Below are positions 30,515-39,210 of a stretch of 64,000 nucleotides of DNA, one piece after another. Both the position numbers and the translations under genes were made by a program. Below the pieces are notes generated by a model, which was not told where the DNA came from, did no database searches, and was given only the letters and a program-made list of their open reading frames with translations. Numbering within the stretch: the first letter of the stretch is position 1; each line of letters starts with the position of its first letter. The stretch is from the NCBI RefSeq assembly GCF_027257175.1, contig NZ_JAPFGD010000003.1:62001-126000 (forward strand), read 5' to 3'. The DNA comes from Castellaniella sp. S9. GTDB taxonomy: Bacteria > Pseudomonadota > Gammaproteobacteria > Burkholderiales > Burkholderiaceae_B.

Positions 30515-31792
30515 ATGACCATCATCCAATCCATCGAAGTCATCGACGTACGCTTTCCCACGTCCCGGATGCTGGACGGCTCCGACGCCATGAATCCGGA
30601 CCCGGACTACTCGGCGGCCTACGCCGTCCTGCATACCGACACGGGGCTGGAAGGCCATGGCATGACCTTCACCATCGGCCGCGGCAACGAGATCTGCTGC
30701 GCCGCCATCCGCGCCATGGAACACCTGCTGATCGGCCTGGACCTCGACTGGATCACCGAGGACATGGCCCGATTCTGGCGCCATGTCACCTCGGACAGCC
30801 AATTGCGCTGGATCGGGCCGGACAAGGGCGCGATCCACCTGGCGACAGCGGCGCTGGTCAACGCGGTGTGGGACCTCTGGGCCAAGGCCGAGGGCAAGCC
30901 CGTCTGGCGCCTGGTCGCGGACATGACGCCCGAGCAGATCGTCGGCCTGATCGACTTTCGCTACATCACGGACTGCATCACGCCGGACGAGGCGCTGCAG
31001 CTGCTGCGGCAACGGGCCGCCGGCAAGGCGCAGCGGCTGGAGGACCTGCAGGCCCACGGCTACCCGTGCTACACCACGTCCGCCGGCTGGCTCGGCTACA
31101 GCGACGACAAGCTGCGCACACTGGCCCAGCAGGCTGTGGACGACGGGTTTTCGCACATCAAGCTCAAGGTCGGGCGCGACCTGCAGGACGACATCCGCCG
31201 GGTCCGCATCGCACGCGAGGTCCTGGGTCCGGACCGCCACCTGATGATCGACGCGAATCAGGTCTGGGAAGTCGGGCAGGCCGTGCCGTGGCTCGAGGAA
31301 CTGATCTTTGCCCGGCCCTGGTTCATCGAGGAGCCCACCAGCCCCGACGACATCGCGGGCCACCGCCACATCCGCCAGGCGCTGGCCGGCCGCATGCAGG
31401 TCGCCACCGGCGAAATGTGCCAGAACCGCATCATGTTCAAGCAACTGATCATGGAATCGGCCATCGACGTCGTGCAGGTCGACGCCTGCCGGCTGGGGGG
31501 CGTGAACGAGGTGCTGGCCGTCATGCTGATGGCGGCCAAGCACGGCCTCAAGGTGTGCCCGCACGCCGGCGGGGTCGGCCTGTGCGAATACGTCCAGCAC
31601 CTGTCCATGATCGACTATCTGTGCATCGCGGCCACCAAGGAAGGCCGCGTGGTCGAATACGTCGACCACCTGCATGAGCATTTCGTCGATCCCTGCGTGG
31701 TCCGCAACGCCGCCTACGTGCCGCCCACGCAGCCCGGCTATTCGATCGAAATGAAGCGCGAGTCGCTGGAACGCTATCGCTTTGCCGGCTGA
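30515..31792 (+). CDS. fucD: Enolase-superfamily dehydratase, probable L-fuconate dehydratase
   Basis: The 425-residue protein is of the mandelate-racemase subgroup. Its catalytic set is visible: the KxK of HIKLKVG, metal ligands in LMIDANQ, WFIEEPTSPDD and VATGEMCQN, and the base histidine in CPHAGGVGLCEYVQH. MNPDPDYSAAYAVLHTD near the N-terminus is the hallmark capping-domain segment of L-fuconate dehydratase. It removes water from L-fuconate to give 2-keto-3-deoxy-L-fuconate. It starts 2 bases after the FAH-family stop. L-fucose dehydrogenase and lactonase genes are not in the window. Confidence 0.88.
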   Translation: MTIIQSIEVIDVRFPTSRMLDGSDAMNPDPDYSAAYAVLHTDTGLEGHGMTFTIGRGNEICCAAIRAMEHLLIGLDLDWITEDMARFWRHVTSDSQLRWIGPDKGAIHLATAALVNAVWDLWAKAEGKPVWRLVADMTPEQIVGLIDFRYITDCITPDEALQLLRQRAAGKAQRLEDLQAHGYPCYTTSAGWLGYSDDKLRTLAQQAVDDGFSHIKLKVGRDLQDDIRRVRIAREVLGPDRHLMIDANQVWEVGQAVPWLEELIFARPWFIEEPTSPDDIAGHRHIRQALAGRMQVATGEMCQNRIMFKQLIMESAIDVVQVDACRLGGVNEVLAVMLMAAKHGLKVCPHAGGVGLCEYVQHLSMIDYLCIAATKEGRVVEYVDHLHEHFVDPCVVRNAAYVPPTQPGYSIEMKRESLERYRFAG

Positions 31793-31807
31793 CGGCGGCG
31801 GGCGGCG

Positions 31808-32467
31808 TCACTCTTGCAGCAGCGCGAGACCATCGTCGCTCTGCTGCTTGCCCAGATAGGCAACAAGCGCCTCGCGCGCGGTGCTCAGATGAAGGGCGAT
31901 CAGCTCGGCCAACGCTGCGCTATCGCGCCGATCGATCAGGTCCAGCATGGTCTCGTGCTCGCGATCGGCGCTTTCCTGCGCCTGGGCGGTCTGCATGTAC
32001 AGGCGCGAGTACGGCATGGTGAGGTTGAACAGGGATTGGATCAGGCGCAGCGTATGCGGCCTGCCGGTCACCTCGTAGAGAGCGAGATGAAACTGGTAAT
32101 TGGCGCGCACCCATTCGTGCAGCGGCAGCGGCTGGCCGTCCATCTCGCGGATCAGGGTACGCCAGCGCTGCAGATCGGCCTGGCTGGCATTGGCGATGAT
32201 GTAGGGGCTCAGCGCCGGTTCGATCGTCAGGCGCAGGTCGTAGAGTTCGGCCACGTCGGATGCGTCCAGCTTCATCACCGACAAGCCGCGGCCTGGACGG
32301 GCAATGGCCAGCCCATCGGCAACGAGCATGCGCAAGGCTTCCCGCACCGGTATGCGGCTGACCTTGAAGCGCTTGGCGAGATCCTCCTGCACCAGCGCCT
32401 GGCCCGGACTCAGGATCCCCTCGCGGATCGCCCGGCGCAACAAGTCTGCGAGTTCATCTGGTTGCAT
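31808..32467 (-). CDS. GntR-family regulator (FCD domain)
   Basis: The 219-residue protein has a GntR winged helix near the N-terminus (DLAKRFKVSRIPVREALRML) and an FCD domain with helices such as NYQFHLALYEVTGRPHTLRLI. It lies after a complete TRAP transporter on the same strand, 84 bases behind dctM, so it is the likely regulator of that transporter and possibly of the divergent flavoprotein genes. The ATG at 32467 gives the usual short N-terminus; an upstream in-frame start at 32527 is possible. Confidence 0.87.
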   Translation of the reverse strand: MQPDELADLLRRAIREGILSPGQALVQEDLAKRFKVSRIPVREALRMLVADGLAIARPGRGLSVMKLDASDVAELYDLRLTIEPALSPYIIANASQADLQRWRTLIREMDGQPLPLHEWVRANYQFHLALYEVTGRPHTLRLIQSLFNLTMPYSRLYMQTAQAQESADREHETMLDLIDRRDSAALAELIALHLSTAREALVAYLGKQQSDDGLALLQE

Positions 32468-32551
32468 GATCGATATACTCTGAAAACCGGGGCCGCCCGC
32501 GCCGGAAATCGGCGCGGTTGCCCGCATTGTAGAGCAGACTCCGGTGCGGAA

Positions 32552-33850
32552 TTAACGCGAGAACATCGTATCGGGCAGCCAGGTCGCCAGACCGGGAAAC
32601 GCCGCCAACAGGACGATCGTCAGCAATAGCAGCAGGAACGAGGGCAGCGCCGCCCGGGCGATGCGGGCCAGCGGCTTGCCGGTCAGTCCCTGGATGACGA
32701 ACAGATTCATGCCCACCGGCGGCGTGATCTGCGCCATCTCGATGACAATGACCAGATAGACGCCGAACCAGATGGGGTCAAAGCCCGCCTGGATCACCAT
32801 GGGCATGATGACCGCGGTGGCCAGCAGCACCAGCGAAATGCCGTCCAGAAAACACCCCAGGGCAATAAAGAACAGGGTCAGCACGACCAGCAGCTCGTTG
32901 GCGTCCAGCCCCAGGGTCACGATCCATGCCGCAAGCTGGCGCGGAATGCCGGTGAAGCCCATGGCCACCGTCAGCACCGCGGCGCCGGCCAGGATGAAGG
33001 CGATCATGCACGAGACGCGCGTCGCGCCCAGCAGGCCTTCCCGAAAGGCCGTCCAGCTCAGCACCCCTTGCCGCCAGGCGATCAGCAGGCTGAGCGCCAC
33101 GCCCAATGCCGCGGACTCGGTGGGCGACGCCAGGCCGGTATAGATCACGCCGATGACGCCGGCGATCAGGACGACCACGGGCAGGAGCTTGCGCAAGGCA
33201 AAGAACGCCTGCAGCCAGGAAACCCGCGGCTCGGCGGCCGGCATGCGCTGCGGATGCAGCAGGCTCCACACAATGATCCAGCCCATCATCAAGCCGGCCA
33301 GCACCATGCCTGGAAATACGCCCGCCAGAAACAGGCGAGCCACCGATTCCTCGATGGCGGCGCCATAGACGATGAAGATGACGGAAGGCGGAATCAGCAA
33401 GCCCAGCGTGCCGGCGCCCGCCAGAGAGCCCAGCGCCTGGCGCTCGTCGTAGCCGCGCGCCTGGAGTTCCGGCAGGGAAATGCGGCCGATGGTCGCGGTG
33501 GTGGCGGCCGATGAGCCGGACACCGCAGCAAAGATGGCGCAACCCATGATGTTCACATGCAGCAACCGCCCCGGCAGGCGCTGCATCAGGGGTGCCAGGC
33601 CCGAGAACATGTCGCTGGACAGGCGCGAACGGAACAGGATCTCGCCCATCCAGATGAACATCGGCAAGGCCGCCAAATCCCACGAGCGGCTCGAGCTCCA
33701 TAAATTGGAGGCGACCACGTCCAGCATCGGGAGAGGCTTGCTGGACAACGCCAGCAGGCCCACCAGGATCAGGCTGATCGAAACCCAGACGCCGGCGCCC
33801 AGCACCAATAGCAGGACGCCGACCAGGAGCAGCGGAAAAGTGGCATCCAT
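32552..33850 (-). CDS. TRAP transporter large permease subunit (DctM)
   Basis: The 432-residue inner-membrane protein has about 12 helices and the DctM family motifs AAVSGSSAATTATIG and LAGAGTLGLLIPPSVIFIVYG. It forms the sodium- or proton-driven core of a tripartite ATP-independent periplasmic transporter for organic acids. Its ATG lies 1 base after the DctQ stop. The substrate is unknown. Confidence 0.94.
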   Translation of the reverse strand: MDATFPLLLVGVLLLVLGAGVWVSISLILVGLLALSSKPLPMLDVVASNLWSSSRSWDLAALPMFIWMGEILFRSRLSSDMFSGLAPLMQRLPGRLLHVNIMGCAIFAAVSGSSAATTATIGRISLPELQARGYDERQALGSLAGAGTLGLLIPPSVIFIVYGAAIEESVARLFLAGVFPGMVLAGLMMGWIIVWSLLHPQRMPAAEPRVSWLQAFFALRKLLPVVVLIAGVIGVIYTGLASPTESAALGVALSLLIAWRQGVLSWTAFREGLLGATRVSCMIAFILAGAAVLTVAMGFTGIPRQLAAWIVTLGLDANELLVVLTLFFIALGCFLDGISLVLLATAVIMPMVIQAGFDPIWFGVYLVIVIEMAQITPPVGMNLFVIQGLTGKPLARIARAALPSFLLLLLTIVLLAAFPGLATWLPDTMFSR

Positions 33851-33851
33851 G

Positions 33852-34388
33852 TCATTCCCCCATCGGCTCGGCCGCGCCGGAAACGCCCGCCGCACGGCCA
33901 CACGCGATCGCGATCGTGCGATCCAGCAGGCTCACGCACAGCAGGCCCAGGCCGAGGAACATGACGGCCTGCGGCAAAGCCAGGGGCACCGGGACCAGCC
34001 CCGCGGAGACATCGCCGAAGTGCCAGCTCTTGAGCACCAGCCGGCCCATGCCCCACGCGCAGGACAATGCGGCGCCCAGGGCAGCCAGGCTGGCGAGCAG
34101 CTCGCACGCCAGGCGCGCGCGTCCCCTCAAGTGTTCCAGCACGAGGCTGACGCGGATGTGGACGCCGCGCGCCATGGTATCGGCCAGCGCGAGGAAGGTC
34201 GCCGCCGCCAGCAGATAGCCGCAGATCTCGGCCAGCGAAGGCACGGTCGCATTCACCGTGTCCATGCCCATGGCAATCCGGATGCCATTGAACACGCGTC
34301 CGGAAATTTCAATGCAGACCAGGACCAGGATGGCGACCAAACACAGGGCGGCGGCCACCGCCGCCCAACCATAAATGCGTCGAAGCAT
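33852..34388 (-). CDS. TRAP transporter small permease subunit (DctQ)
   Basis: This 178-residue protein has four hydrophobic helices, as usual for DctQ. RIYGWAAVAAALCLVAILVL (first helix), the SLAEICGYLLAAATFLALAD segment and ARGVHIRVSLVLEHL fit the family. It bridges to the large subunit in the membrane. It lies between the binding protein gene (15 bases away) and dctM (1 base away). Confidence 0.9.
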   Translation of the reverse strand: MLRRIYGWAAVAAALCLVAILVLVCIEISGRVFNGIRIAMGMDTVNATVPSLAEICGYLLAAATFLALADTMARGVHIRVSLVLEHLRGRARLACELLASLAALGAALSCAWGMGRLVLKSWHFGDVSAGLVPVPLALPQAVMFLGLGLLCVSLLDRTIAIACGRAAGVSGAAEPMGE

Positions 34389-34403
34389 GGGGGTGTCCTT
34401 TGT

Positions 34404-35378
34404 TTACCGGCCCGCTTGATAAGTATCCAGGATCGCCTTGCCTTCGGCGGAACTCTCGGCCGCCCACTCCTTGGCCATGGCAGCGCCGATCTCGCTGAAT
34501 TTTTCCTGGAGGGAAGCCGGCAGCGGCTGGATCTTCATGCCTTCGGCGCGCAAGCGTTCGGTCGCCTTGTCCGCCTCGGTCCGGGAACTTTCCCAACCGC
34601 GCCGCTCGGCAACACGCGCGGCATCCAGCACCGCCTGGCGCTGGGCCTGCGGCAAGGCGTTGAACGTCTGCTTGTTGGCAATCACGATATTGCGCGGCAA
34701 CCAGGCCTGGACTTCGTAGTAGTGATCGACAAAGTCCCACGCCTTGACGTCCACGCCGCCCGTGGGTGAATTGACCATCGCATCGGCGCGGCCGGTCGCG
34801 AACGCGGTCGGAATGTCCGGCACCTCCACCTGAACCGGCGTCATGCCCGCCAGCAAGGCGAAACGCTCCGTCGCCCGGCTATTGACGCGGAACTTCAGGC
34901 CTTTCAGATCGTCGGGACCGTTCAGCTGCTGCTTGCTATAGAGCGATTGCGCCGGCCAGGCGACCGAATACAGCAGCATCAGGCCCTGGCGATCCAGGTG
35001 CGCCTCGATCTGGGGCTTCTGCGCCTCGTACAGTGTCCAGGCCTGCTCATAGTTGGTCGCCAGGAACGGCAGCGAATCGACGCTGAAGATCGGATTCTCG
35101 TTTTCCAGCGTCGAGGCGAACACCTCGCCGATCGGCACCAGGCCGTCCCGGACCGCGCTCTTGATTTCCCGGTGCGGAACCAGCGAACCGGCGGAATGCA
35201 CGGTGAACTTCAGCGCGCCTTGCGTGGCCGCGTCGACATCCTGCGCGAACTGGACGATGTTGCGCGTATGGAAGTTGCCGTCCGGATACGGAACCGGAAA
35301 ATCCCAGACGGTCTGCGCGCCGGCCGCACAGGCCGCGGAGGCGAAAACGGACGCCAGGGTGATTCTAAGTGCCTTCAT
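34404..35378 (-). CDS. TRAP transporter substrate-binding protein (DctP)
   Basis: The 324-residue protein begins with a signal peptide (ASVFASAACAAGAQ) and has the DctP fold. LKGLKFRVNSRATERFALLAGMTPVQVEVPDIPTAFATGRADA (read in parts) contains the conserved arginine that pairs with the ligand carboxylate, and EIKSAVRDGLVPIGE is also typical. The ligand is therefore probably an organic acid. A GAGGAG ribosome-binding site lies 7 bases before the ATG at 35378. It heads the TRAP operon and diverges from a flavoprotein gene. Confidence 0.92.
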   Translation of the reverse strand: MKALRITLASVFASAACAAGAQTVWDFPVPYPDGNFHTRNIVQFAQDVDAATQGALKFTVHSAGSLVPHREIKSAVRDGLVPIGEVFASTLENENPIFSVDSLPFLATNYEQAWTLYEAQKPQIEAHLDRQGLMLLYSVAWPAQSLYSKQQLNGPDDLKGLKFRVNSRATERFALLAGMTPVQVEVPDIPTAFATGRADAMVNSPTGGVDVKAWDFVDHYYEVQAWLPRNIVIANKQTFNALPQAQRQAVLDAARVAERRGWESSRTEADKATERLRAEGMKIQPLPASLQEKFSEIGAAMAKEWAAESSAEGKAILDTYQAGR

Positions 35379-35473
35379 GCATTGCTCCTCGTCGTTATGT
35401 CTTGATACCACAAGGCGACGTCCTCGTGACCGTCGCCTTGCCTCAATGAATAGTGCTCTCTGCTGCCTTGCGG

Positions 35474-35507
35474 ATCCATTGAATCCATTGGATCCAATGG
35501 ATATAAT
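35474..35507 (+). promoter_or_regulatory. Promoter with overlapping palindromic operator
   Basis: A -35-like TTGAAT (35479-35484) and a perfect -10 TATAAT (35502-35507) are separated by 17 bases. Between and over them lies ATCCATTGGATCCAATGGAT (35483-35502), a perfect 20-bp palindrome, and one more half-site ATCCATTG at 35474-35481. A repressor bound here would block this promoter. It is placed to drive the flavoprotein and reductase genes, and may also serve the divergent TRAP operon. The nearby FCD-GntR protein is the likely ligand-responsive factor. Confidence 0.7.
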
Positions 35508-35549
35508 AGCATTGTGCTCCAGTATCGCAAAGCAACTTCCGGGACCCCC

Positions 35550-36203
35550 ATGACGGCTGAAACCAAATCTCCCTTCATCAAAAACATCCATACGCTGGAA
35601 CAGTTGCGTGAATGGATACCGGCGCCCTCCGATCTGGTGCTGAACAAGGTCATCCCCGACATCGATGACCACGTGCGCGCATTCATCGGATTCTCGCCCT
35701 ACGTCATGATCTCCACCGCCGACCGCAATGGAAATTGCGACGCGTCCCCCCGCGGCGGCGAACCGGGGTTCGTGAAGGTGCTGGACGACCACCACCTGGC
35801 CTGGTCCGAATCCACCGGCAATCGGCGCGCGGATTCACTGCAAAACCTGCTGCAGAACGACTCGATCGGCATGCTGTTCCTGCTGCCGGGCTATGACGAA
35901 GTGCTGCGCATCAATGGAACCGCAGTCATCACGACCGAAAGCGCGTTGCTGGAGCAGCTGGCGCCGCGCAATCAGCCGCCCGGCGTCGGCGTGGCGGTGG
36001 GCGTCACGGTACACGAATGCTATATCCATTGCGCCAAGGCGGCCCTGCGCTCGAGCCTCTGGAATCCCCTGGGCTGGCCCGACTTGTCGGCCATGCCCAG
36101 CGCGGCCCAGATCCTGCGCGACCACACGGGCGCCGGGGAAGGCGACGGCAGCGTCGAGTACATGCAAAGGATGCTGGATGAAAGCTACACCAAGCGACTC
36201 TGA
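35550..36203 (+). CDS. Pyridoxamine 5'-phosphate oxidase-like flavoprotein (MSMEG_1061 type)
   Basis: The 217-residue protein is a split-barrel FMN-binding protein of the PPOX group. FSPYVMISTADRNGNCDASPRGGEPGFV (read in parts) and ADSLQNLLQNDSIGMLFLLPG match the MSMEG_1061-like branch of unknown substrate. It is probably an FMN-dependent reductase or oxidase. The stop overlaps the next gene, a flavin/2Fe-2S reductase, by 26 bases, so the two products may form an electron-transfer pair. The ATG at 35550 lies behind the palindromic promoter. Confidence 0.82.
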   Translation: MTAETKSPFIKNIHTLEQLREWIPAPSDLVLNKVIPDIDDHVRAFIGFSPYVMISTADRNGNCDASPRGGEPGFVKVLDDHHLAWSESTGNRRADSLQNLLQNDSIGMLFLLPGYDEVLRINGTAVITTESALLEQLAPRNQPPGVGVAVGVTVHECYIHCAKAALRSSLWNPLGWPDLSAMPSAAQILRDHTGAGEGDGSVEYMQRMLDESYTKRL

Positions 36204-37161
36204 CACGGCGCCCGCTGCTCCCCAGCCGCTGTATGTCCGCATCGACCGCATCCGCCAGGAAACCGAACTCATCCGTTCCTACCGCCTGGTGGCACTGAAC
36301 GGCGGCGAGCTTCCCGCCTACGAGGCGGGCGCCCACGTGGGCGTGGTGCTGCCGGACGGCAAGACCCGCTATTACTCGCTGTGCGGCGATCCGGATGACC
36401 GGCGCCAGTACCTGATCGGCGTGCAGCGCGAGGACAAGGGGCGAGGAGGCTCGCGCCTGCTGCATGCCTCCGCACGCGAAGGACGGTTCCTCAAGCTGGT
36501 GCCGGCGCGCAACCATTTTCCGCTGGCGGACGGCGACAACCATCTGCTGATCGCCGGCGGCATCGGCATCACGCCCATCCTGGCGATGGCGGCCTCGTTG
36601 CAGGCACGGGGAATCGACTACCGGTTGCTCTATTTCGTCCGCACCGAGCAGGACGTCGCCTTTCGCGACCTGCTCGAACCTTTTCTGGCGTCGGGACGCG
36701 GACAGGTGATCAGTTTCTCCGATCCCTCGGACGCCCCGCCGCTGGCCGAACTGCTGGGCGCGCCGCGGCCGGGCCGGCACGCGTATTTCTGCGGCTCGCC
36801 AGGCTTCATGGACTGGATCGAATCCCACTTGCAGGACTGGGACCCCGCCCAGGTGCACAAGGAAAATTTCCACCCGGCAACGGCACGGCCGGGCGACAAA
36901 CCCTTGACCGTCACCGCCGCACGCCGTCAATTGGACATCAGCGTGCCGGCCGACGAATCGATCCTGCACGCCTTGCGAGACGCCGCTGTGCTGATCGACT
37001 CGGTCTGCGAGAACGGCACCTGCGGCACCTGCAGGGTCGCCTACCTGTCAGGCAGGCCGGAGCACCGCGACAGCGTCCTGACGCCCGAGGAACGGCGGCA
37101 ATACGTCATCACCTGCGTGTCGAGAGCGGATCCCGGCGAACCGCTGGTGCTGGATATCTGA
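36178..37161 (+). CDS. VanB-like oxidoreductase (FMN/NAD and 2Fe-2S domains)
   Basis: The 327-residue protein has the layout of phthalate-dioxygenase-type reductases: a flavin barrel (YEAGAHVGVVLPDGKTRYYSLCG, read in parts), an NAD domain (LLIAGGIGITPILAMA and YFCGSPGFMDWIE) and a C-terminal plant-type ferredoxin domain with DSVCENGTCGTCRVAYL and CVSRA, whose four cysteines bind 2Fe-2S. It passes electrons from NAD(P)H to a partner. No Rieske oxygenase is nearby, so the partner may be the overlapping PPOX-like protein. The start at 36178 lies inside that gene. Confidence 0.9.
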   Translation: MKATPSDSDTAPAAPQPLYVRIDRIRQETELIRSYRLVALNGGELPAYEAGAHVGVVLPDGKTRYYSLCGDPDDRRQYLIGVQREDKGRGGSRLLHASAREGRFLKLVPARNHFPLADGDNHLLIAGGIGITPILAMAASLQARGIDYRLLYFVRTEQDVAFRDLLEPFLASGRGQVISFSDPSDAPPLAELLGAPRPGRHAYFCGSPGFMDWIESHLQDWDPAQVHKENFHPATARPGDKPLTVTAARRQLDISVPADESILHALRDAAVLIDSVCENGTCGTCRVAYLSGRPEHRDSVLTPEERRQYVITCVSRADPGEPLVLDI

Positions 37162-37173
37162 GGCGCTGCAGGC

Positions 37174-37707
37174 CTACTTCCCCAGCATGCGCGGCAGGAC
37201 GTCCTCGTCGCCGGCGCGGTACCGGTGGACCAGCGTCATGACGACATGGCCGAGGATCAGCGCCAACAGCAGCCAGCCCAGCGCGCCATCGAACAGGCTG
37301 GCCGGGGCGGTGAGCCATTCGATCTTGTCCCCCTCGAAACCGGGCATGAGCGGCAGGCCGAAGGGCGAGAAGGCCCGTCCCGATCCATACTGCCGCATCA
37401 GGGCCAGTGTCGGGATCACCAGGATCAGGCCGTACATGGCCAGATGGCCCGGGCGGGCGAGCGTGCTGGTCGCGGCGGGCCGCTGCCGGACGTTTGCCAG
37501 CGCCCAGGCCGCGCGCAAGACGATCAGCACCAGCAGCAATACGCCCGAGTGCTTGTGCGTCGCCCACAGGAATTCGTCCAGCGGGGAATCCTCGGCCACC
37601 ACGCGCGTGATGGCCGTGGCGAATTGCCAGGCGACCAGCAGCGCCATGCCCCAGTGAAAAAAACGGCTGACCGTGCCGTAACGCACCTTGGAATCTTTCA
37701 AGTTCAT
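37174..37707 (-). CDS. Cytochrome b561
   Basis: The 177-residue inner-membrane protein has four helices with histidines placed for two b-type hemes: SRFFHWGMALL, WATHKHSGVLLL, ARPGHLAMYGL and LILGHVVMTLVHRY. It probably transfers electrons from quinol to an acceptor. The closely converging VanB-like gene ends 12 bases away. The ATG at 37707 has AAGGAA upstream. Confidence 0.92.
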   Translation of the reverse strand: MNLKDSKVRYGTVSRFFHWGMALLVAWQFATAITRVVAEDSPLDEFLWATHKHSGVLLLVLIVLRAAWALANVRQRPAATSTLARPGHLAMYGLILVIPTLALMRQYGSGRAFSPFGLPLMPGFEGDKIEWLTAPASLFDGALGWLLLALILGHVVMTLVHRYRAGDEDVLPRMLGK

Positions 37708-37883
37708 GTTCGGGTTCCTTTCTCAGATCCGGGCCGCCGTTCCCCCGACGCCCCATGGACATGCCGCATGCGGCGCGCCGCCGGCCGCGTGTCCAAGCTC
37801 AAAGATAGTACAGAAAGATTGCGCGAAAAATATGAAGACCCTGTGAAAAGGCACGCGCCCTCTGGGTCCGTTCAGAGAAATGC

Positions 37884-38993
37884 CTAGTCGATCGGCACCG
37901 AGAACCGGGCGCCCAGGCCGTAGGCGCCCGTGACGATATTGCCGTTCGCCTCGAAGCGCACTTTGAGGTGGGGGCCGTAGCGAAAACCCTGCGCCAAGCC
38001 GATCGTCCGCTGCAGCTCCCCCAGCGCCCTGTTTCGCTGTTCGTAGGTGCCGCTGAGCCGGCCCCAGCGCCCCAGGGGCACGCTCAGCCCCCACTGGTTG
38101 CGCACGCAATCGCAGGCCAGCGGATCCTCGTCATACGTGGACAGGTCGGCATAACCGGCGCCCCGCTGCTCGTTGACCCAGGACAGCTTCAGATCGCTGA
38201 ACACGTCGACCTTGTAGCCCAGTTGATAGCGCCATCCGCTGCCCAGCGGCCGCCGGGATTGCGAGACCCCGAGCGCCAGGGCGCCCCAAGCGTCCGTGGA
38301 ATACTCGCCGCCCAAGCCCAGCGCCAGCAATTCCGGCATGCCTTGCACTTGCGAGGCCAGGGACAGGCCCGGGCCCACCGCATACTGCGAGGACACATCG
38401 TATGCGGCCGGCCCGTACGCCAGCCCGCCGCTTTTGACGCCGCTGGACGACTCATCCAGCACACCGGCCGCGGCGGCATACGTCCAGTCGCCGGACTGCT
38501 GCAGGCCGCGCGGCATGCCGCCGTACACACCGACCCCCGCCAGGCGCACGGGCCGGCTCCAGGACGGCGCACGCACCGGCTCGTTGCCCAGCGTCAGGCG
38601 GTACCCGTCGCCGCCGGTGTAGCGCCAGCTGCGGGCGCCGAAGGACCAGGGATCGTCCACGCCGGGGATCGACGGGCCGAGGCCGCCCATGGACACCCCG
38701 TCAGCGGTCTTGTCCGGCCAGTAGACGCCGTCCAGGATATCCAGGGCATACGCATCCGGCACCAGCCCGAACGAGGTGACCTGATCCTTGCGGGTCTTGG
38801 CGTCGGTGCCGGACAGATCGACGGGCACATCCACGGGAACCGCGCGCACCGGATAGACCTGGGGCGACAACCCCAGGAGTGCCGCGTCGTCCGGCGCGCC
38901 TGTCGGGCGGACCTGCGCACACGATGTCGTCAGGCCGCACAGCGCGCATGCCGTGAACGCCCATACCCCGCCTTTCCGTATCGAAACCCGCAT
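37884..38993 (-). CDS. Orphan usher-like outer-membrane beta-barrel protein
   Basis: The 369-residue exported protein has a signal sequence (VWAFTACALCGLTTSCAQ) with a weak lipobox. The C-terminal two thirds alternates short polar and aromatic stretches such as GDWTYAAAAGVLDES, WRYQLGYKVDVFSDLKLSW and GLGARFSVPID, the pattern of fimbrial usher barrels. It is far smaller than a real usher of about 800 residues and lacks the plug and soluble domains. No chaperone or pilin gene is near. It may be a remnant or a distinct barrel family. Function unknown; the assignment rests on pattern only. Confidence 0.5.
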   Translation of the reverse strand: MRVSIRKGGVWAFTACALCGLTTSCAQVRPTGAPDDAALLGLSPQVYPVRAVPVDVPVDLSGTDAKTRKDQVTSFGLVPDAYALDILDGVYWPDKTADGVSMGGLGPSIPGVDDPWSFGARSWRYTGGDGYRLTLGNEPVRAPSWSRPVRLAGVGVYGGMPRGLQQSGDWTYAAAAGVLDESSSGVKSGGLAYGPAAYDVSSQYAVGPGLSLASQVQGMPELLALGLGGEYSTDAWGALALGVSQSRRPLGSGWRYQLGYKVDVFSDLKLSWVNEQRGAGYADLSTYDEDPLACDCVRNQWGLSVPLGRWGRLSGTYEQRNRALGELQRTIGLAQGFRYGPHLKVRFEANGNIVTGAYGLGARFSVPID

Positions 38994-39210
38994 CCGCCTG
39001 ATTGCCTGGACCTCCGTCCGCCGCGCTGAAGCGGCGGCTGCCGTGACACACCACATGACCGTCCACCACGCGCCGCACACCGCCGCGCATGACGTTCCGG
39101 CCTCTCTTAACGATAGTGGCTACGCGCCGGCTTGTGCAATGCTCGGCCGCTCAGGACGTAACAGCTTGTTCACCTGCCGGACGGCACGCACGGAGACTGG
39201 CGCATGGGGA

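Noticed and set aside
37754-37793. GC-rich inverted repeat upstream of cytochrome b561
   Set aside because: The GGACATG / CGTGTCC arms and inner palindrome GCCGCATGCGGC can pair, but in such GC-rich DNA this is weak; no T tract or known regulatory element matches.
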